This document shows positions 1-8,853 of a stretch of DNA of 64,000 bases, piece by piece. Where the stretch lies: NCBI GenBank assembly GCA_023336205.1, contig JALQCR010000010.1:121523-185522 (forward strand). The letters are read 5' to 3'. The notes beneath the pieces were generated by a model that did no database searches, was not told the DNA's origin, and saw only the letters and a list, made by a program, of their open reading frames with translations. Source of the stretch: Pseudanabaena sp. Salubria-1. Lineage in GTDB: Bacteria; Cyanobacteriota; Cyanobacteriia; Pseudanabaenales; Pseudanabaenaceae. A program made the position numbers and the translations under genes. Numbering within the stretch: the first letter of the stretch is position 1; each line of letters begins with the position of its first letter.

Positions 1-23
1 AAACTTTCTAATAATTCATCCAT
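1..23 (-). CDS. start of a truncated CDS, possibly the antitoxin partner
   Basis: An ATG at 23-21 opens a frame reading MDELLES before it runs off the window edge. It lies downstream of and in the same direction as the HigB-like toxin gene, where a HigA-type antitoxin is normally found. Upstream is an A-rich stretch with a weak purine-rich ribosome site. Only seven codons are visible, so identity rests on position alone. Confidence 0.3.
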
Positions 24-65
24 AAAATTATTTCTTTTTTGCAACGTGAATATGCTAATTGTGAA

Positions 66-100
66 CTCAGAGATGTGATTGATGTAATCACATCTCTGAG
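66..100. other. perfect 15-bp inverted repeat between toxin gene and next start
   Basis: The arms ctcagagatgtgatt and its exact complement flank a 5-nt loop. On the plus strand a T-rich run follows, as in an intrinsic terminator, but the visible gene is on the minus strand, where no T-run follows. It could be an attenuator or operator between toxin and antitoxin, or a terminator for plus-strand transcription. Confidence 0.6.
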
Positions 101-101
101 T

Positions 102-380
102 TTATTTTCTGTGATAGTCTTCGTGGTTTACGTCATAAGCATGACCATTTTCAAATCTAAATGTAATTCGCCAATTTCCAGTTGTTTTAATCGACCAAAT
201 ACCTTTCCTATTTCCTTGCAGTTCATGTAAATCATATCCAGATATCTTGAGGTTTTCTATTTTTGAAGCAGAATCTATATGTTCCAGCCTTTTCTGCAAT
301 TTTTTTTGTTCTTTTGTCGTTGCTTCTTTTTCACCTTTGAATAACGCTTCAAGTAACTTATCTTTAAACTTTTTAATCAT
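102..380 (-). CDS. HigB-like (RelE/ParE superfamily) type II toxin
   Basis: The 92-aa product matches the HigB-type plasmid-maintenance killer fold: a basic N-terminus, the segment HELQGNRKGIWSIKTTGNWR typical of the family's central beta-sheet, and a C-terminal NHEDYH motif. Family members are ribosome-dependent mRNA endonucleases held inactive by a cognate antitoxin. Length is normal. The expected antitoxin would be the next gene downstream, cut by the window edge. Substrate and activity are inferred from the family only. Confidence 0.8.
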   Translation of the reverse strand: MIKKFKDKLLEALFKGEKEATTKEQKKLQKRLEHIDSASKIENLKISGYDLHELQGNRKGIWSIKTTGNWRITFRFENGHAYDVNHEDYHRK

Positions 381-520
381 GTTGTTTATTCTGTCTGTGA
401 GTGTCGCTGTCTAAAATTTTGATATTCATATAAGCCTTTAATTTGATTAAATGGTGGATTAAAATTCCGTCACAGCCATTACTGTAACCTATAATGTTAC
501 ACATGTCAAACTCAAAAATA

Positions 521-549
521 AAACAAGGTGAGACAATCTCACCTTGTTT
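521..549 (-). terminator. hairpin after the S1 gene
   Basis: A perfect 13-bp stem (aaacaaggtgaga and its complement, 3-nt loop) lies 30 bp downstream of the ribosomal protein S1 stop codon. The outer stem is A/T rich and continues into a T-rich run on the minus strand, as for an intrinsic terminator. Confidence 0.75.
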
Positions 550-580
550 ATAGGAAATATTAACTTTTCTTACAGCTTAA

Positions 581-1621
581 TTAAGCTTCAGCAATAACTT
601 CTTCTACTGCTTCGGGTTCAGCAGCAACTTCTTCAGGGATTTCTGCTTCTTCCATAGCATCAGGAACTTCATACTCTTCTTCTTCAACTGCTGCCACAGG
701 AATTTCCATTACCGCAGGAGCCGCATTGAGTTGTTCGCGGTACTTAGCTGCCATCTCTTCAGCCTTAGCGTAAACAAGTTGAGGGTCTTTGACCATATCA
801 CCTGGCTCGGCTTCAAGTTGCTTAGTAGAGAGCGAAATGCGTCCACGCTCTGCATCAAGGTCGATGATCATTACCTTCACTTCGTCATTGACATTGAAGA
901 CATTGTGAGGAGTTTCGATATGCTCGTGGGAGATTTCGGAGATGTGCAACAAGCCACTGACACCACCGATGTCGATGAATGCACCATAAGGCTTGATACC
1001 ACGTACTACACCGATGACGACTTCGCCAACTTCGAGCTTGTTCATCTTACGCTCGACAAGGGCGCGGCGATGGCTGAGGACGAGACGGTTACGGTCTTCA
1101 TCCACTTCCAAGAACTTGAGTGGCAATTCTTCGCCAACCAATTCTTCCTTAGGCTTACGAGTGCTGATGTGTGAACCAGGGATAAATCCACGTAGTCCTT
1201 CGATTCTGACCAGAGCACCACCACGGTTGGTAGCAAAAATGAGCGATCGCACGGTTGCGTCTTCTGCTTGCAACTGGCGTACACGTTCCCATGCTCTCAT
1301 GTACTCGATGCGACGAATGGAGAGGGTTAGTTGTCCTTCTTCGTTTTCATCAGCGAGAATGAAAAACTCACGGGTTTCATTGTTTTGTAAAACTTCTTCA
1401 GGCTGATCAACACGATTGATCGACATTTCCTGAATCGGGATGTAAGCTGCTGTTTTTGCACCAATGTCAATAAGTGCGCCTCTTGGCTCAATGCTAAATA
1501 CTGTGCCTGCAACGATGTCGCCGGGGCTGAAGTGATAGTCGTATTTGTCTAAAAGTTTTGCAAAATCTTCATGAGTGAAGCCGACATTGGTAGCTGTGGC
1601 AGTTTTGGCCCGATTGATCAT
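581..1621 (-). CDS. rpsA: 30S ribosomal protein S1
   Basis: The 346-aa product carries three S1 RNA-binding domains at about residues 34-103, 119-184 and 199-267, each with glycine-rich blocks (GALIDIGAKTAAYIP; GALVRIEGLRGFIPGSH; GAFIDIGGVSGLLHISE). This is the short three-domain S1 usual in cyanobacteria and chloroplasts, not the six-domain enterobacterial form. The C-terminus is an acidic tail rich in Glu, Ala and Val. S1 binds mRNA on the 30S subunit during initiation. The ATG at 1621 is preceded by an aagga ribosome site. The gene is monocistronic, with a terminator hairpin downstream. Confidence 0.95.
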   Translation of the reverse strand: MINRAKTATATNVGFTHEDFAKLLDKYDYHFSPGDIVAGTVFSIEPRGALIDIGAKTAAYIPIQEMSINRVDQPEEVLQNNETREFFILADENEEGQLTLSIRRIEYMRAWERVRQLQAEDATVRSLIFATNRGGALVRIEGLRGFIPGSHISTRKPKEELVGEELPLKFLEVDEDRNRLVLSHRRALVERKMNKLEVGEVVIGVVRGIKPYGAFIDIGGVSGLLHISEISHEHIETPHNVFNVNDEVKVMIIDLDAERGRISLSTKQLEAEPGDMVKDPQLVYAKAEEMAAKYREQLNAAPAVMEIPVAAVEEEEYEVPDAMEEAEIPEEVAAEPEAVEEVIAEA

Positions 1622-1878
1622 AACTAAATTTTTCCTTGTTCCTGTTTTGAATTTATCTGGTTTCCTCCCAGAAATGTAAGAGCAGTAGCCATTAAAGCTT
1701 GTTGCGGTTTACATCCTACGCCTATTGATGTTGTTAATATGTTGTTGATATTTAGTAAAATGTATAGGCATAGGTTTGCAATTATAGCGCACTTAAGCTA
1801 TATCTCGAAAGTGTTAGCAAATATTTTTTCGATAACCTTGTAAGCGATCGCCCGATTGCGACCCTGTTCCTTTGCTGT

Positions 1879-2175
1879 TTATAGAGCTTGGTCAGCATAG
1901 GAAATTAAAATTTCGGGGCTTTGTGCTGCTGTGGGAATCAAGCTAGAAATGCCCATGCTCAAGGTAAAGATCTGGCTTATATAGGTTTCATGGGGAATGG
2001 CGAGATTAGCGATCTCCCTTTGAATTTCGGTAGCAACTTTTAAGGTCCCTTCCAAATCCGTATTGCAAAGAACTACCACAAATTCCTCGCCGCCATACCT
2101 TGCCGTTAAATCGGTTGGATGTTTGAGTACTTGGGCGATCGCCTGTGCGATTTGAAGCTGAGTAACGCTTAGCTA
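1879..2175 (-). pseudogene. C-terminal remnant of a GGDEF diguanylate cyclase
   Basis: Reading the minus strand from about 2175 gives SVTQLQIAQAIAQVL, then ARYGGEEFVVVLC, then a normal GGDEF C-terminal half ending LISYADQAL before the stop at 1879. The GGEEF signature of c-di-GMP synthases is intact, but the N-terminal half with the metal-binding DxD and substrate residues is missing. The frame is closed upstream by a TAG at about 2177-2179. The fragment abuts an integrase-like remnant, so the two look fused by an old rearrangement. It cannot be an active enzyme. Confidence 0.75.
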
Positions 2176-2501
2176 GTCTAGTTTGTAGATCCGCAATAAG
2201 TTGAGGGCTAAGATCGCTCCTTTCTTTTTCTGTTCTACGTTCAGTTTCAATAGTCCTAGCAATCATTTGTTGACGATCTTCTGAGCTAGGAAAATAAAAC
2301 AGCTTTACTGATTCGTTGTCAGTAAAAGGAAAATTGTTAGCTTTGCGGTCTGCCTTGATGCGTAGCTCGGTTTGTTTGACCTGCTTTAGCTGCCTTTAGC
2401 TGCTTAGTATCGCTGTAAGATCCTAAGCCACTCAGTACAAATCTTTTACTTTTGTACTCGAAACTCAAGGTAATAGTGCCATTATTGTTAAACGTAGCCA
2501 T
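2172..2501 (-). pseudogene. N-terminal remnant of a tyrosine integrase, frameshifted
   Basis: From an ATG at 2501 the minus strand reads MATFNNNGTITLSFEYKSKR, then a short Gly/Ser stretch and SDTKQLK, and then breaks frame. The next frame continues QVKQTELRIKADRKANNF and runs to about 2172. This pattern resembles the N-terminal arm-type DNA-binding domain of cyanobacterial phage-like integrases. The break coincides with a 10-bp tandem duplication at 2384-2403; removing one copy restores a single frame. The catalytic domain is missing. It lies about 107 bp downstream of the 3' end of tRNA-Thr, the usual place for an integrase of a tRNA-targeting element. Family assignment is from recall of the pattern. 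Confidence 0.5.
2384..2403. repeat. 10-bp tandem duplication that breaks the integrase remnant
   Basis: The sequence ctttagctgc occurs twice back to back at 2384-2393 and 2394-2403. Deleting one copy joins the two integrase-like frames, so the duplication is the likely inactivating lesion. Confidence 0.8.
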
Positions 2502-2608
2502 ATCACCTTAACCATCTAATGAGTAGTTAAGAGATACAAGACAAGGTTATTGCGGCTTTTACTGCGACTTTTTTAGGGTTTATCACACCTATTAAGCCGC
2601 AAAACCTA

Positions 2609-2680
2609 AGCCCTCAACGGGATTTGAACCCGTGACCTTTCCCTTACCAAGGGAATGCTCTACCCCTGAGCCATGAGGGC
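2609..2680 (-). tRNA. tRNA-Thr (anticodon GGT)
   Basis: The minus strand folds as a complete cloverleaf: acceptor stem gccctca/tgagggc, D arm gctc/gagc, anticodon arm with loop ttggtaa giving anticodon GGT, and T arm acggg-ttcaaat-cccgt. The discriminator base is T at 2609. CCA is not encoded. Its 3' side faces an integrase-like remnant, suggesting past use as an attachment site. Confidence 0.95.
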
Positions 2681-2798
2681 ATTTTTTAACGCTTTGCAAT
2701 TATGACACAGTGACGTACATTTGTTGCAACCTCAGAGAAAATATTTTTATTGGGCTAAAATAGCTCGTAGCCTGATCAAGTATATACTGACTTTTTTT

Positions 2799-3242
2799 AT
2801 GAATACAGCAAAAGCTTTATACGAAACTGACTTTAATCTTTGGCTGACGGAAACTGTCAATCTATTACGCAAAGGAGATATCGAGAAATTGGATTTGGAG
2901 AATCTTGCTGAAGAAGTTGAAGATATGGGGAATAATCGCAAAGATGCTTTAGAAAGTAATTTAATTAGGGTTTTGCAGCATCTACTCAAATGGAAATATC
3001 AACCTCAAAAGAGAACTAATAGCTGGAAAGCGTCTATTACTGAGCATTCTCTCCGTTTAACTAGAGCTTTCAAAAAAAGCCCTAGTCTTAAGCCTTATTT
3101 TGAAGATGCGTTTGCGGAATGCTATCAAGATGCGAGATTGATCGCGGCTCAGGAGACAGGGCTGGATATTTTGGTGTTTCCAGAAATTTGTCCATTTGAG
3201 CGATCGGATGTTTTGAACCCGCAATATTTACCTGAAGATTGA
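2799..3242 (+). CDS. DUF29 family protein
   Basis: The 147-aa product beginning MNTAKALYETDFNLWLTETV matches DUF29, a family abundant in cyanobacteria and of unknown function. Characteristic features are the N-terminal YETDF-W motif, LDLENLAEEVEDMG, and the central HLLKWKYQP block. I prefer the ATG at 2799 because upstream in-frame codons encode sequence unlike the family. It stands alone between tRNA-Thr and the converging pil operon. It is predicted to be soluble and helical. Confidence 0.85.
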   Translation: MNTAKALYETDFNLWLTETVNLLRKGDIEKLDLENLAEEVEDMGNNRKDALESNLIRVLQHLLKWKYQPQKRTNSWKASITEHSLRLTRAFKKSPSLKPYFEDAFAECYQDARLIAAQETGLDILVFPEICPFERSDVLNPQYLPED

Positions 3243-3254
3243 AACAATAGAACC

Positions 3255-3329
3255 GTAGGGGCTTAGCATTTGCGCCACAATTTTTAAACCCACCACAGCA
3301 ACATTGCTCCGCAAATGCTAAGCCCCTAC
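3255..3329. repeat. palindromic intergenic element with gtagggg ends
   Basis: The arm gtaggggcttagcatttgcg at 3255-3274 is repeated in inverted orientation at 3310-3329 around a 35-nt centre. A second gtagggg-type palindrome occurs at 8854-8907. Both look like members of a dispersed non-coding palindrome family. Confidence 0.7.
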
Positions 3330-3345
3330 CAGAAAAAACAAAAAA

Positions 3346-3373
3346 ACAGCCTTGGAAATATTTCCAAGGCTGT
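3346..3373 (-). terminator. terminator of the pilMNOQ operon
   Basis: The perfect stem acagccttggaaa with its complement around a short loop is followed on the minus strand by a run of T. It lies about 40 bp past the pilQ stop. Confidence 0.8.
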
Positions 3374-3411
3374 GAAGAAGGGAGTGTAAATGAAGAAGGA
3401 AAATGCAAAAC

Positions 3412-5775
3412 TTACTGAGTCTTGCGTTGATTGCTATCGAGAACCTTCTGGGTTTCTGGACCTGGTTGGTAGGTATAACCCCAAGTAGCATCTTGGCTAT
3501 CATCAATAATGCGAGGTGTGACAATAATAATCACTTCACTACGAGTATTTATCGAACTAGTAGACCTGAATAGAGCACCTATAATCGGAAGATCTCCAAG
3601 AATAGGAACTTTGCTAACATTTTCTATATCAGAGTCTTGGATAATACCCGAAAGTATCAATGTTTGAGCATCTCTCAAACGAATTTTGCCAGAGTTTAGA
3701 GTTCTTTCAGATAGTAGGGTTGTAGGGTTTGATACACCAGGAGCAGTAGTAAGAGTAGGACCAGTTGAAGGACTAGAAATTTTTGGTGAAACAGACAGAT
3801 TGATAAATCCATTATCGTCAATCCTATCAATTTTAATTGATAGGGTCAAACCTGCTTTGCCAACAACGGGTTCAGTAGTTGGTGGACCTCCAGCAACTGC
3901 GGACGCAGTAGACTTAACACCTAAAATAACATCATTGGTAAGTGCAATTGTAGCTGTTTCCCCTTCTTGAACTGTTAGATTGGGATCAGTAAGCACCTTA
4001 GCATTTCCGCTAGTGATACTTGCTGTAAGAGTCGATAAAAATGATGTTGGTAATGAGATAGCTGTACTACTATCGAATCCAATACCTATAGATTGAGAAC
4101 CAGTACCAGCGATAATTGGGTTGCCACCAAGGAAAGATACGCCTCCTGCACTTACTTGGGTGTCACCTAATCTAACTTCCAAAACACGAACATTGACAGT
4201 TACTTGACGCTTACGCAAATCTAATCTGGCAAGTTGTGCCTCCGCAAATTCAACCTGTCGAGGACTGCCAATTAGCGTCAGCGAGTTACTACGTTCTTCA
4301 CCAACTACTAATAAACCTTTAACAAGTGTGGCAACTCCCGAATCAGCGTTGATATCGAGTGTTTCGGATTCAGGCTTTTTATCTGTGCTTGCTTCAGGTT
4401 CAGGAGGAGCAGCGGGTGATCCAATAGTCGCTGTTGCAACTACTTTTGTTGTAGCTAAGCGATTGACAACCCTTGTAGCCCCTATTCCTACCAGATATGC
4501 CGAAGCTTCCCCAACTGCAATTTGGTTAAGGCGATAGCTTTTTGTGACTAAGTTCTTTAAAGTGACAGGAAGCTTAGTCGCGACAAAAATTGTATTGCCG
4601 ATACGATTTGCGTCTAGTCCAGTAATTCTCAATACATTATTGAAGACATCCTGAGCAGTTTCATTCTCAATCGAGAGACTGACTGGTTGTTTTAATCCAC
4701 CAGTTGCTCCTGCTGCTGGAGTCGCCGCCCCTGCTGCTGGAGTCGCCGCCCCTGCTGCTGGAGTCGCCGCCCCTGCTGCTGGAGTCGCCGCCCCTGCTGT
4801 TATTGGAGCTTCGGCAGAGACAACACTCAAACCTGCCACACGACCAATCAGAGTCAAAACCTCGATCGCAGGAGCATCACGCAAAGTGATTCTCGGTACA
4901 CGCTCTGCTGTACCTAACTCGACAATATCCGCACGTAGCTTAGCCGTTGTTGTCGCAATATCGCCAACAGGAGGAGTTTTAATTTGACGGAACGGAGGCA
5001 CAACACCAGGGACACGACCGGGCAACTGCGGAGTCACAGGATTAGCGACAGGGGGCGAAACTGAATTTGGTGCAGTGGGTTGCGCTACGCGAGTTGTGCC
5101 ATTAGGGGCTGTGATTGTCACCTTTGGCTCAAATATTGGCTTGCCAACAGAAGAACTCGTAGTATTTTGAGCTACTAAAACTTGATTAGGATCAGGTGAA
5201 GCTTGACTATTTACAACTCCAGCCTCAGGCGCATTAGATGCAGAGAGAGTACTAGATTGAGTTGTGGAAGGTTGCATCTCTAGGCTAAATACTAGACTGT
5301 CACCAGTATCTTGACGCTTGATCAAATCCTTGAGCATCTCTGGATCATTAGCAGTTACTCGAATACGAACTTTATTCGCTGCGTATTGAGTCGCCTCGAT
5401 CGCAGTAATGCCTGGTGCAGGATTAGCTTTGGCATAGCTAGCATTACCATTGCCTAATTGCAACTGTGCGCCATTTAATACCGCCACCCATGCCTTACCT
5501 TGCTTGGTATAGGTGACTTGAGGGCGATCGCTACTGGCAAAATTCAACGTCAGATTCAAGCGATCGCCTGCCACGTTTGTATTGATGTCAGTAATCCGAC
5601 TCGCCACCGCAACTACATCAGTTTGATTTGCAGAAACAGGACTTTGGACAGCATTTTGAGCTTGGCTCGGTGCGATCGCCAAAACCTGTGGGCAACTAGC
5701 AGCAATTAGAAACCAGCAAGCCAGAGACTTACCATTCCAATTCCCATTCAACCTATCATTCAATTTAGCATTCAT
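3412..5775 (-). CDS. pilQ: type IV pilus secretin PilQ with AMIN domain
   Basis: PilQ forms the outer-membrane secretin pore through which type IV pili pass. The 787-aa product has a signal peptide ending near PSQAQ, an AMIN domain at about residues 60-155 that would bind peptidoglycan, a Pro/Ala-rich linker, secretin N-domains, and a C-terminal secretin domain with VLTDPNLTVQEGETATI and IPILGDLPIIGALFRS motifs. I place the start at 5775, 7 nt after an aggag ribosome site, rather than the upstream in-frame start at 5808. The linker contains four copies of a 21-bp minisatellite encoding TPAAGAA. It is the last gene of pilM-N-O-Q; about 250 bp separate it from pilO and no pilP is present, as usual in cyanobacteria. 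Confidence 0.93.
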   Translation of the reverse strand: MNAKLNDRLNGNWNGKSLACWFLIAASCPQVLAIAPSQAQNAVQSPVSANQTDVVAVASRITDINTNVAGDRLNLTLNFASSDRPQVTYTKQGKAWVAVLNGAQLQLGNGNASYAKANPAPGITAIEATQYAANKVRIRVTANDPEMLKDLIKRQDTGDSLVFSLEMQPSTTQSSTLSASNAPEAGVVNSQASPDPNQVLVAQNTTSSSVGKPIFEPKVTITAPNGTTRVAQPTAPNSVSPPVANPVTPQLPGRVPGVVPPFRQIKTPPVGDIATTTAKLRADIVELGTAERVPRITLRDAPAIEVLTLIGRVAGLSVVSAEAPITAGAATPAAGAATPAAGAATPAAGAATPAAGATGGLKQPVSLSIENETAQDVFNNVLRITGLDANRIGNTIFVATKLPVTLKNLVTKSYRLNQIAVGEASAYLVGIGATRVVNRLATTKVVATATIGSPAAPPEPEASTDKKPESETLDINADSGVATLVKGLLVVGEERSNSLTLIGSPRQVEFAEAQLARLDLRKRQVTVNVRVLEVRLGDTQVSAGGVSFLGGNPIIAGTGSQSIGIGFDSSTAISLPTSFLSTLTASITSGNAKVLTDPNLTVQEGETATIALTNDVILGVKSTASAVAGGPPTTEPVVGKAGLTLSIKIDRIDDNGFINLSVSPKISSPSTGPTLTTAPGVSNPTTLLSERTLNSGKIRLRDAQTLILSGIIQDSDIENVSKVPILGDLPIIGALFRSTSSINTRSEVIIIVTPRIIDDSQDATWGYTYQPGPETQKVLDSNQRKTQ
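4709..4792. repeat. 21-bp minisatellite, four units, inside pilQ
   Basis: The unit cctgctgctggagtcgccgcc is repeated exactly four times, followed by a partial unit. The unit is a multiple of three, so copy-number change would lengthen or shorten the linker without breaking the frame. Confidence 0.9.
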
Positions 5776-6029
5776 AATTACACTCCTCTTGTTCCTCACG
5801 GAACTCAATACACTTAATCTTTGTAGTAAATCTGTAGAAACTGGAACATGTCCTAACTAAAAGAACGACATAACCAAGAGAGAATTGACGCGATTATGGT
5901 GCGAGACTATACCACACTTTGTCAATTTCAAATCAAAAAAATAATAAGACACTTACTCACCCAAAATTATTTGGCACTGCAAGATTTCTATGTCTTTCAC
6001 AGCAGAATGTCACTACTGGGGGCGAAATT

Positions 6030-6782
6030 TTATTTTTTTGGTGGAGCAGCAGCGGCAGCTGCTTTCTTAAGCTCCTCTTCGGTTTTAGGGACAAAAGCTT
6101 GCAAAGTAAAATCTGCCCCAATTAATGGTGGCAAGATATCCAAAATTTCTTTCTCTTTACCAGCGGCGATCGGGCGAGAAAACTTAAAAGTAGCAGTTGG
6201 TAGAGCCTTTTTCGTTAGTTTTAAATCTTTGACTACTAGTAGAGGCTTTAAGCGCTCAATTTTTTGGATTGTATTCAATACATCCTCAAACTTTCCATCA
6301 AAGCCAATCGTGAAGGAATAAGTATCATACTGTGTCCCTACAACTGGAGCAGAAGGCTGGAAATTCCGTAAAGTTCCTGCTAGTTCATAGGAGAAATCTG
6401 GCGGCAAAGCAATCACAATAGTCTTAGGAATCTGCTCTTGAATATCGCGGATTAACGTATCAATATTATCTACATTGGGTAAAAGTGAGAGAACAAATTT
6501 ATTCTGTTGATTTGCTTCCTCAATCTTTTGAGCAATATTGCCTTTGCCTGCTACTTGACCTTTGAGAGTTGTAACATTTGTCGTTTTAGCATCAATATTT
6601 TTTTGTCCAGCCTGAACTGAATCCCAGATTGGCATGACATAGGTTGCAGCTACATAACCAGCTAAAACAACCCCACCAACTCCGAGCAATATTCCTAAAA
6701 CCTTTGATGTTAAGGTGAGTCCAAATAGAGTTACACCACCTGCACCATCTTCAATTCCTGAAGCAGCTCCAACGTTTGTCAT
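6030..6782 (-). CDS. pilO: type IV pilus inner-membrane assembly protein PilO
   Basis: PilO pairs with PilN in the periplasm as part of the alignment subcomplex that links the pilus motor to the secretin. The 250-aa product has one N-terminal transmembrane helix at about residues 30-55, a coiled-coil stretch (about 65-105), and a ferredoxin-like periplasmic domain. The C-terminus is a low-complexity KKAAAAAAPPKK tail. The start lies 1 bp past the pilN stop, indicating translational coupling. Identity is supported by order and topology more than by strict motifs. Confidence 0.88.
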   Translation of the reverse strand: MTNVGAASGIEDGAGGVTLFGLTLTSKVLGILLGVGGVVLAGYVAATYVMPIWDSVQAGQKNIDAKTTNVTTLKGQVAGKGNIAQKIEEANQQNKFVLSLLPNVDNIDTLIRDIQEQIPKTIVIALPPDFSYELAGTLRNFQPSAPVVGTQYDTYSFTIGFDGKFEDVLNTIQKIERLKPLLVVKDLKLTKKALPTATFKFSRPIAAGKEKEILDILPPLIGADFTLQAFVPKTEEELKKAAAAAAPPKK

Positions 6783-6783
6783 T

Positions 6784-7491
6784 TTATTTGATAACTCCCT
6801 GTTGCTTTAATAGATTGACTCTCGTAACTAACCCGTCGGCTCCTGTCTTTTGGAGTGCTGGCAATATATCGGCAGGGCTTTTTGTAGTAACAGCCGTGCG
6901 AATTTGAAAGTTGACCAATGTAAAGTTTTTATCAGTAGTGGCTGGTTGCAAAGCTGACGAGACTAAGACAGTCTCTTTTGCTTCTAGTAGTGGTGATGCT
7001 TTGAGCAACAAGAGAAAGTCATTCAACTCATTGTAGCTAGTTGCCTTTCCTGAGAGAGATATTGTCGAACCAGCAGGAGCTTGAGCAGTTGCCGCAGCCG
7101 ATGCTTGGGTGATTGCTTCCACTTGAACAGTAATAGGAGTTCGTTTTCTAATATCGTCAGCGATCGCACTGACAGGTATGTTGCCTACAAATAGATTGAC
7201 AAGTTCTCCAGTTCTCGCTTGAATCGCTTGAAGTTGAGTTTCTTGACTTTTCAATGCTGCAAGCTGGCTACTTAGTTTTGACTCCTCAGCATTTAAAGCA
7301 GTAAGCTTTAGTTGAATACCCTCATTTTGTGAGTTTAGAACTAAAAAAGCACCGCCAACTATGGCGAGAGCAACTACAGCAGCTGTACCTCCATAAACTA
7401 AAAACTGCGAATCAGCTATCGGTTGACGTTCCAATGCTTGAGATTCGTCAGCAGCGCGATCGCTTAAAAAATTAATATCAAGTGTATACAT
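6784..7491 (-). CDS. pilN: type IV pilus assembly protein PilN
   Basis: PilN binds PilM through a short cytoplasmic N-terminal segment and dimerises with PilO in the periplasm. The 235-aa product begins MYTLDINFLSDRAA, matching the family's conserved N-terminal INLL-type PilM-binding motif in a divergent form. A single transmembrane helix at about residues 30-52 and a coiled coil (about 60-95) follow. It starts 9 bp after the pilM stop and nearly abuts pilO. Confidence 0.88.
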   Translation of the reverse strand: MYTLDINFLSDRAADESQALERQPIADSQFLVYGGTAAVVALAIVGGAFLVLNSQNEGIQLKLTALNAEESKLSSQLAALKSQETQLQAIQARTGELVNLFVGNIPVSAIADDIRKRTPITVQVEAITQASAAATAQAPAGSTISLSGKATSYNELNDFLLLLKASPLLEAKETVLVSSALQPATTDKNFTLVNFQIRTAVTTKSPADILPALQKTGADGLVTRVNLLKQQGVIK

Positions 7492-7500
7492 AACGACTTT

Positions 7501-8610
7501 TTAAACCTCCCTCAAACCTAGACCTAGAGCAACAGACATCGCCATACGTTCCTCGATAGGAATGTCACCATCGACAGTTACACCAACCGCAGTAAGTGGA
7601 TCAACCGCCACAGCGGCAATACCAAGATGTTGACTGAAGAACTCATTTAATTGACCGATACAAGCGCCAGGTCCTGCAATCAATAACTGCACAACATCGG
7701 AGCCAGGAGACTGACTAGTATAAAAGTCAATTGAGCGTCTTAGTTCATCGGATAGATCACCAACAACTCGCATAATCGCCGCATCCCCTGGCGTTCCGCC
7801 ACCACCAGCAAGACTTGCTGTATCCATAGATTGAACAGGAACAACAGTTGAACTCAACATCTCCATATCCGTTGTCCTGCGTGGAGGTAGGTTAATGGCT
7901 CGCAATTGAGCATTCTGAATCTGAGCAGTACCAATAGGGAAGGTTCGAGAAAATTGCGGCACTCCATCAACCGTTACCGTAATTTCGGTAGCTTCGTACT
8001 CGATATCGACTATCGCTACGGCTTCCGCTAAAGTGCTAAATCTTGACAACTCATTGTACATAGCACGAATGAGAGCAAAGCTACTAACCTCAACAACATC
8101 AACCTGTAGCTGCGCTATTTCTAGAGCCTGCATATAACTATCTGTGACTTCTTTAGGTGTTGCCACCATTAGAATTTCTATACGTTCAATGCCGTCATCA
8201 TCACGAGATGTGCCCAACTTTTGATAATCAACATCCGCGTCTTCACGAGGAAAAGGTAAGTACAGACTTGCCTCTTGATTAAGAACCATCTCGCGCAGTT
8301 CAATGTCAGGAATTTCCGCTGGAAGGCGAATGAGCCGGCTCACAGTCTCCCGACCTGGTAGAGCTGTAGCAACTTTCTTAACTTTTATTTTTTTGTCTGC
8401 TAGCAAACTGCGAATAATTTCTCCCAGCGCTACAGGATCGAGAATACGTCCTTCTTCAACAGTACCTTCAGGAAGCTCGACGCTACCATACGTCACTAGC
8501 TTGTAAGAAGATTGCCCCTTGCGGCGCAATTGAACTAGGTTAACTTTCTCGGAAGTGATTTCAATTCCGATGCCTTTCTTAGCCTTTCCGCCAAATTTTA
8601 AGCCGAACAT
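7501..8610 (-). CDS. pilM: type IV pilus assembly ATPase-like protein PilM
   Basis: PilM is an actin/FtsA-fold cytoplasmic protein that docks on PilN. The 369-aa product begins with GIGIEITSEKVNLVQLRRKG, the phosphate-1 region of the fold, and has VAIVDIEYEATEITV and LLIAGPGACI in the expected phosphate-2 and adenosine positions. Length is normal for the family. It is the first gene of the pilMNOQ operon. The untranslated upstream region contains two hairpins that probably isolate it from the gene behind. Confidence 0.93.
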   Translation of the reverse strand: MFGLKFGGKAKKGIGIEITSEKVNLVQLRRKGQSSYKLVTYGSVELPEGTVEEGRILDPVALGEIIRSLLADKKIKVKKVATALPGRETVSRLIRLPAEIPDIELREMVLNQEASLYLPFPREDADVDYQKLGTSRDDDGIERIEILMVATPKEVTDSYMQALEIAQLQVDVVEVSSFALIRAMYNELSRFSTLAEAVAIVDIEYEATEITVTVDGVPQFSRTFPIGTAQIQNAQLRAINLPPRRTTDMEMLSSTVVPVQSMDTASLAGGGGTPGDAAIMRVVGDLSDELRRSIDFYTSQSPGSDVVQLLIAGPGACIGQLNEFFSQHLGIAAVAVDPLTAVGVTVDGDIPIEERMAMSVALGLGLREV

Positions 8611-8800
8611 AAGCGTGTCTTTATGAGTTTTGTAGCTTGTGTAGCACTGGGCATACTAAACAATGGAGGGATTATAGACTGTAAGTGACCATTGTCAATA
8701 GGAATGTCGTAGATGTCTGATTTTGCCTTGTTTCTTATAGACGATTTTGGTCGTTTTAGCAAACAAAATAAAAAATAGTTGAATTTTGGTGCGATCATTA

Positions 8801-8844
8801 CAAAAAACAAAAACGAGAAGCTTTGCTTCTCGTTTTTTGTTTTG
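8801..8844. terminator. bidirectional-looking hairpin with GC-ttt-GC core
   Basis: The stem caaaaaacaaaaacgagaag pairs with an inverted copy that ends in a T-run. The tip is gaagc-ttt-gcttc. It lies between pilM and the DUF4168-like gene, both on the minus strand. Confidence 0.7.
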
Positions 8845-8853
8845 GGCTTACAG

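Noticed and set aside
731..1406. Long plus-strand frames inside the S1 gene
   Set aside because: They are shadows of the strongly supported S1 coding frame and match no family.
3088..3408. Minus-strand frame downstream of pilQ
   Set aside because: It translates the gtagggg palindrome and the antisense of the DUF29 gene; no ribosome site.
5896..6321. Plus-strand frame overlapping pilO
   Set aside because: Antisense to a well-supported pilO; low-complexity Ala and Ser content.
8598..8810. Short minus-strand frame before pilM
   Set aside because: No family resemblance, it overlaps the pilM start and crosses the intergenic hairpin region.
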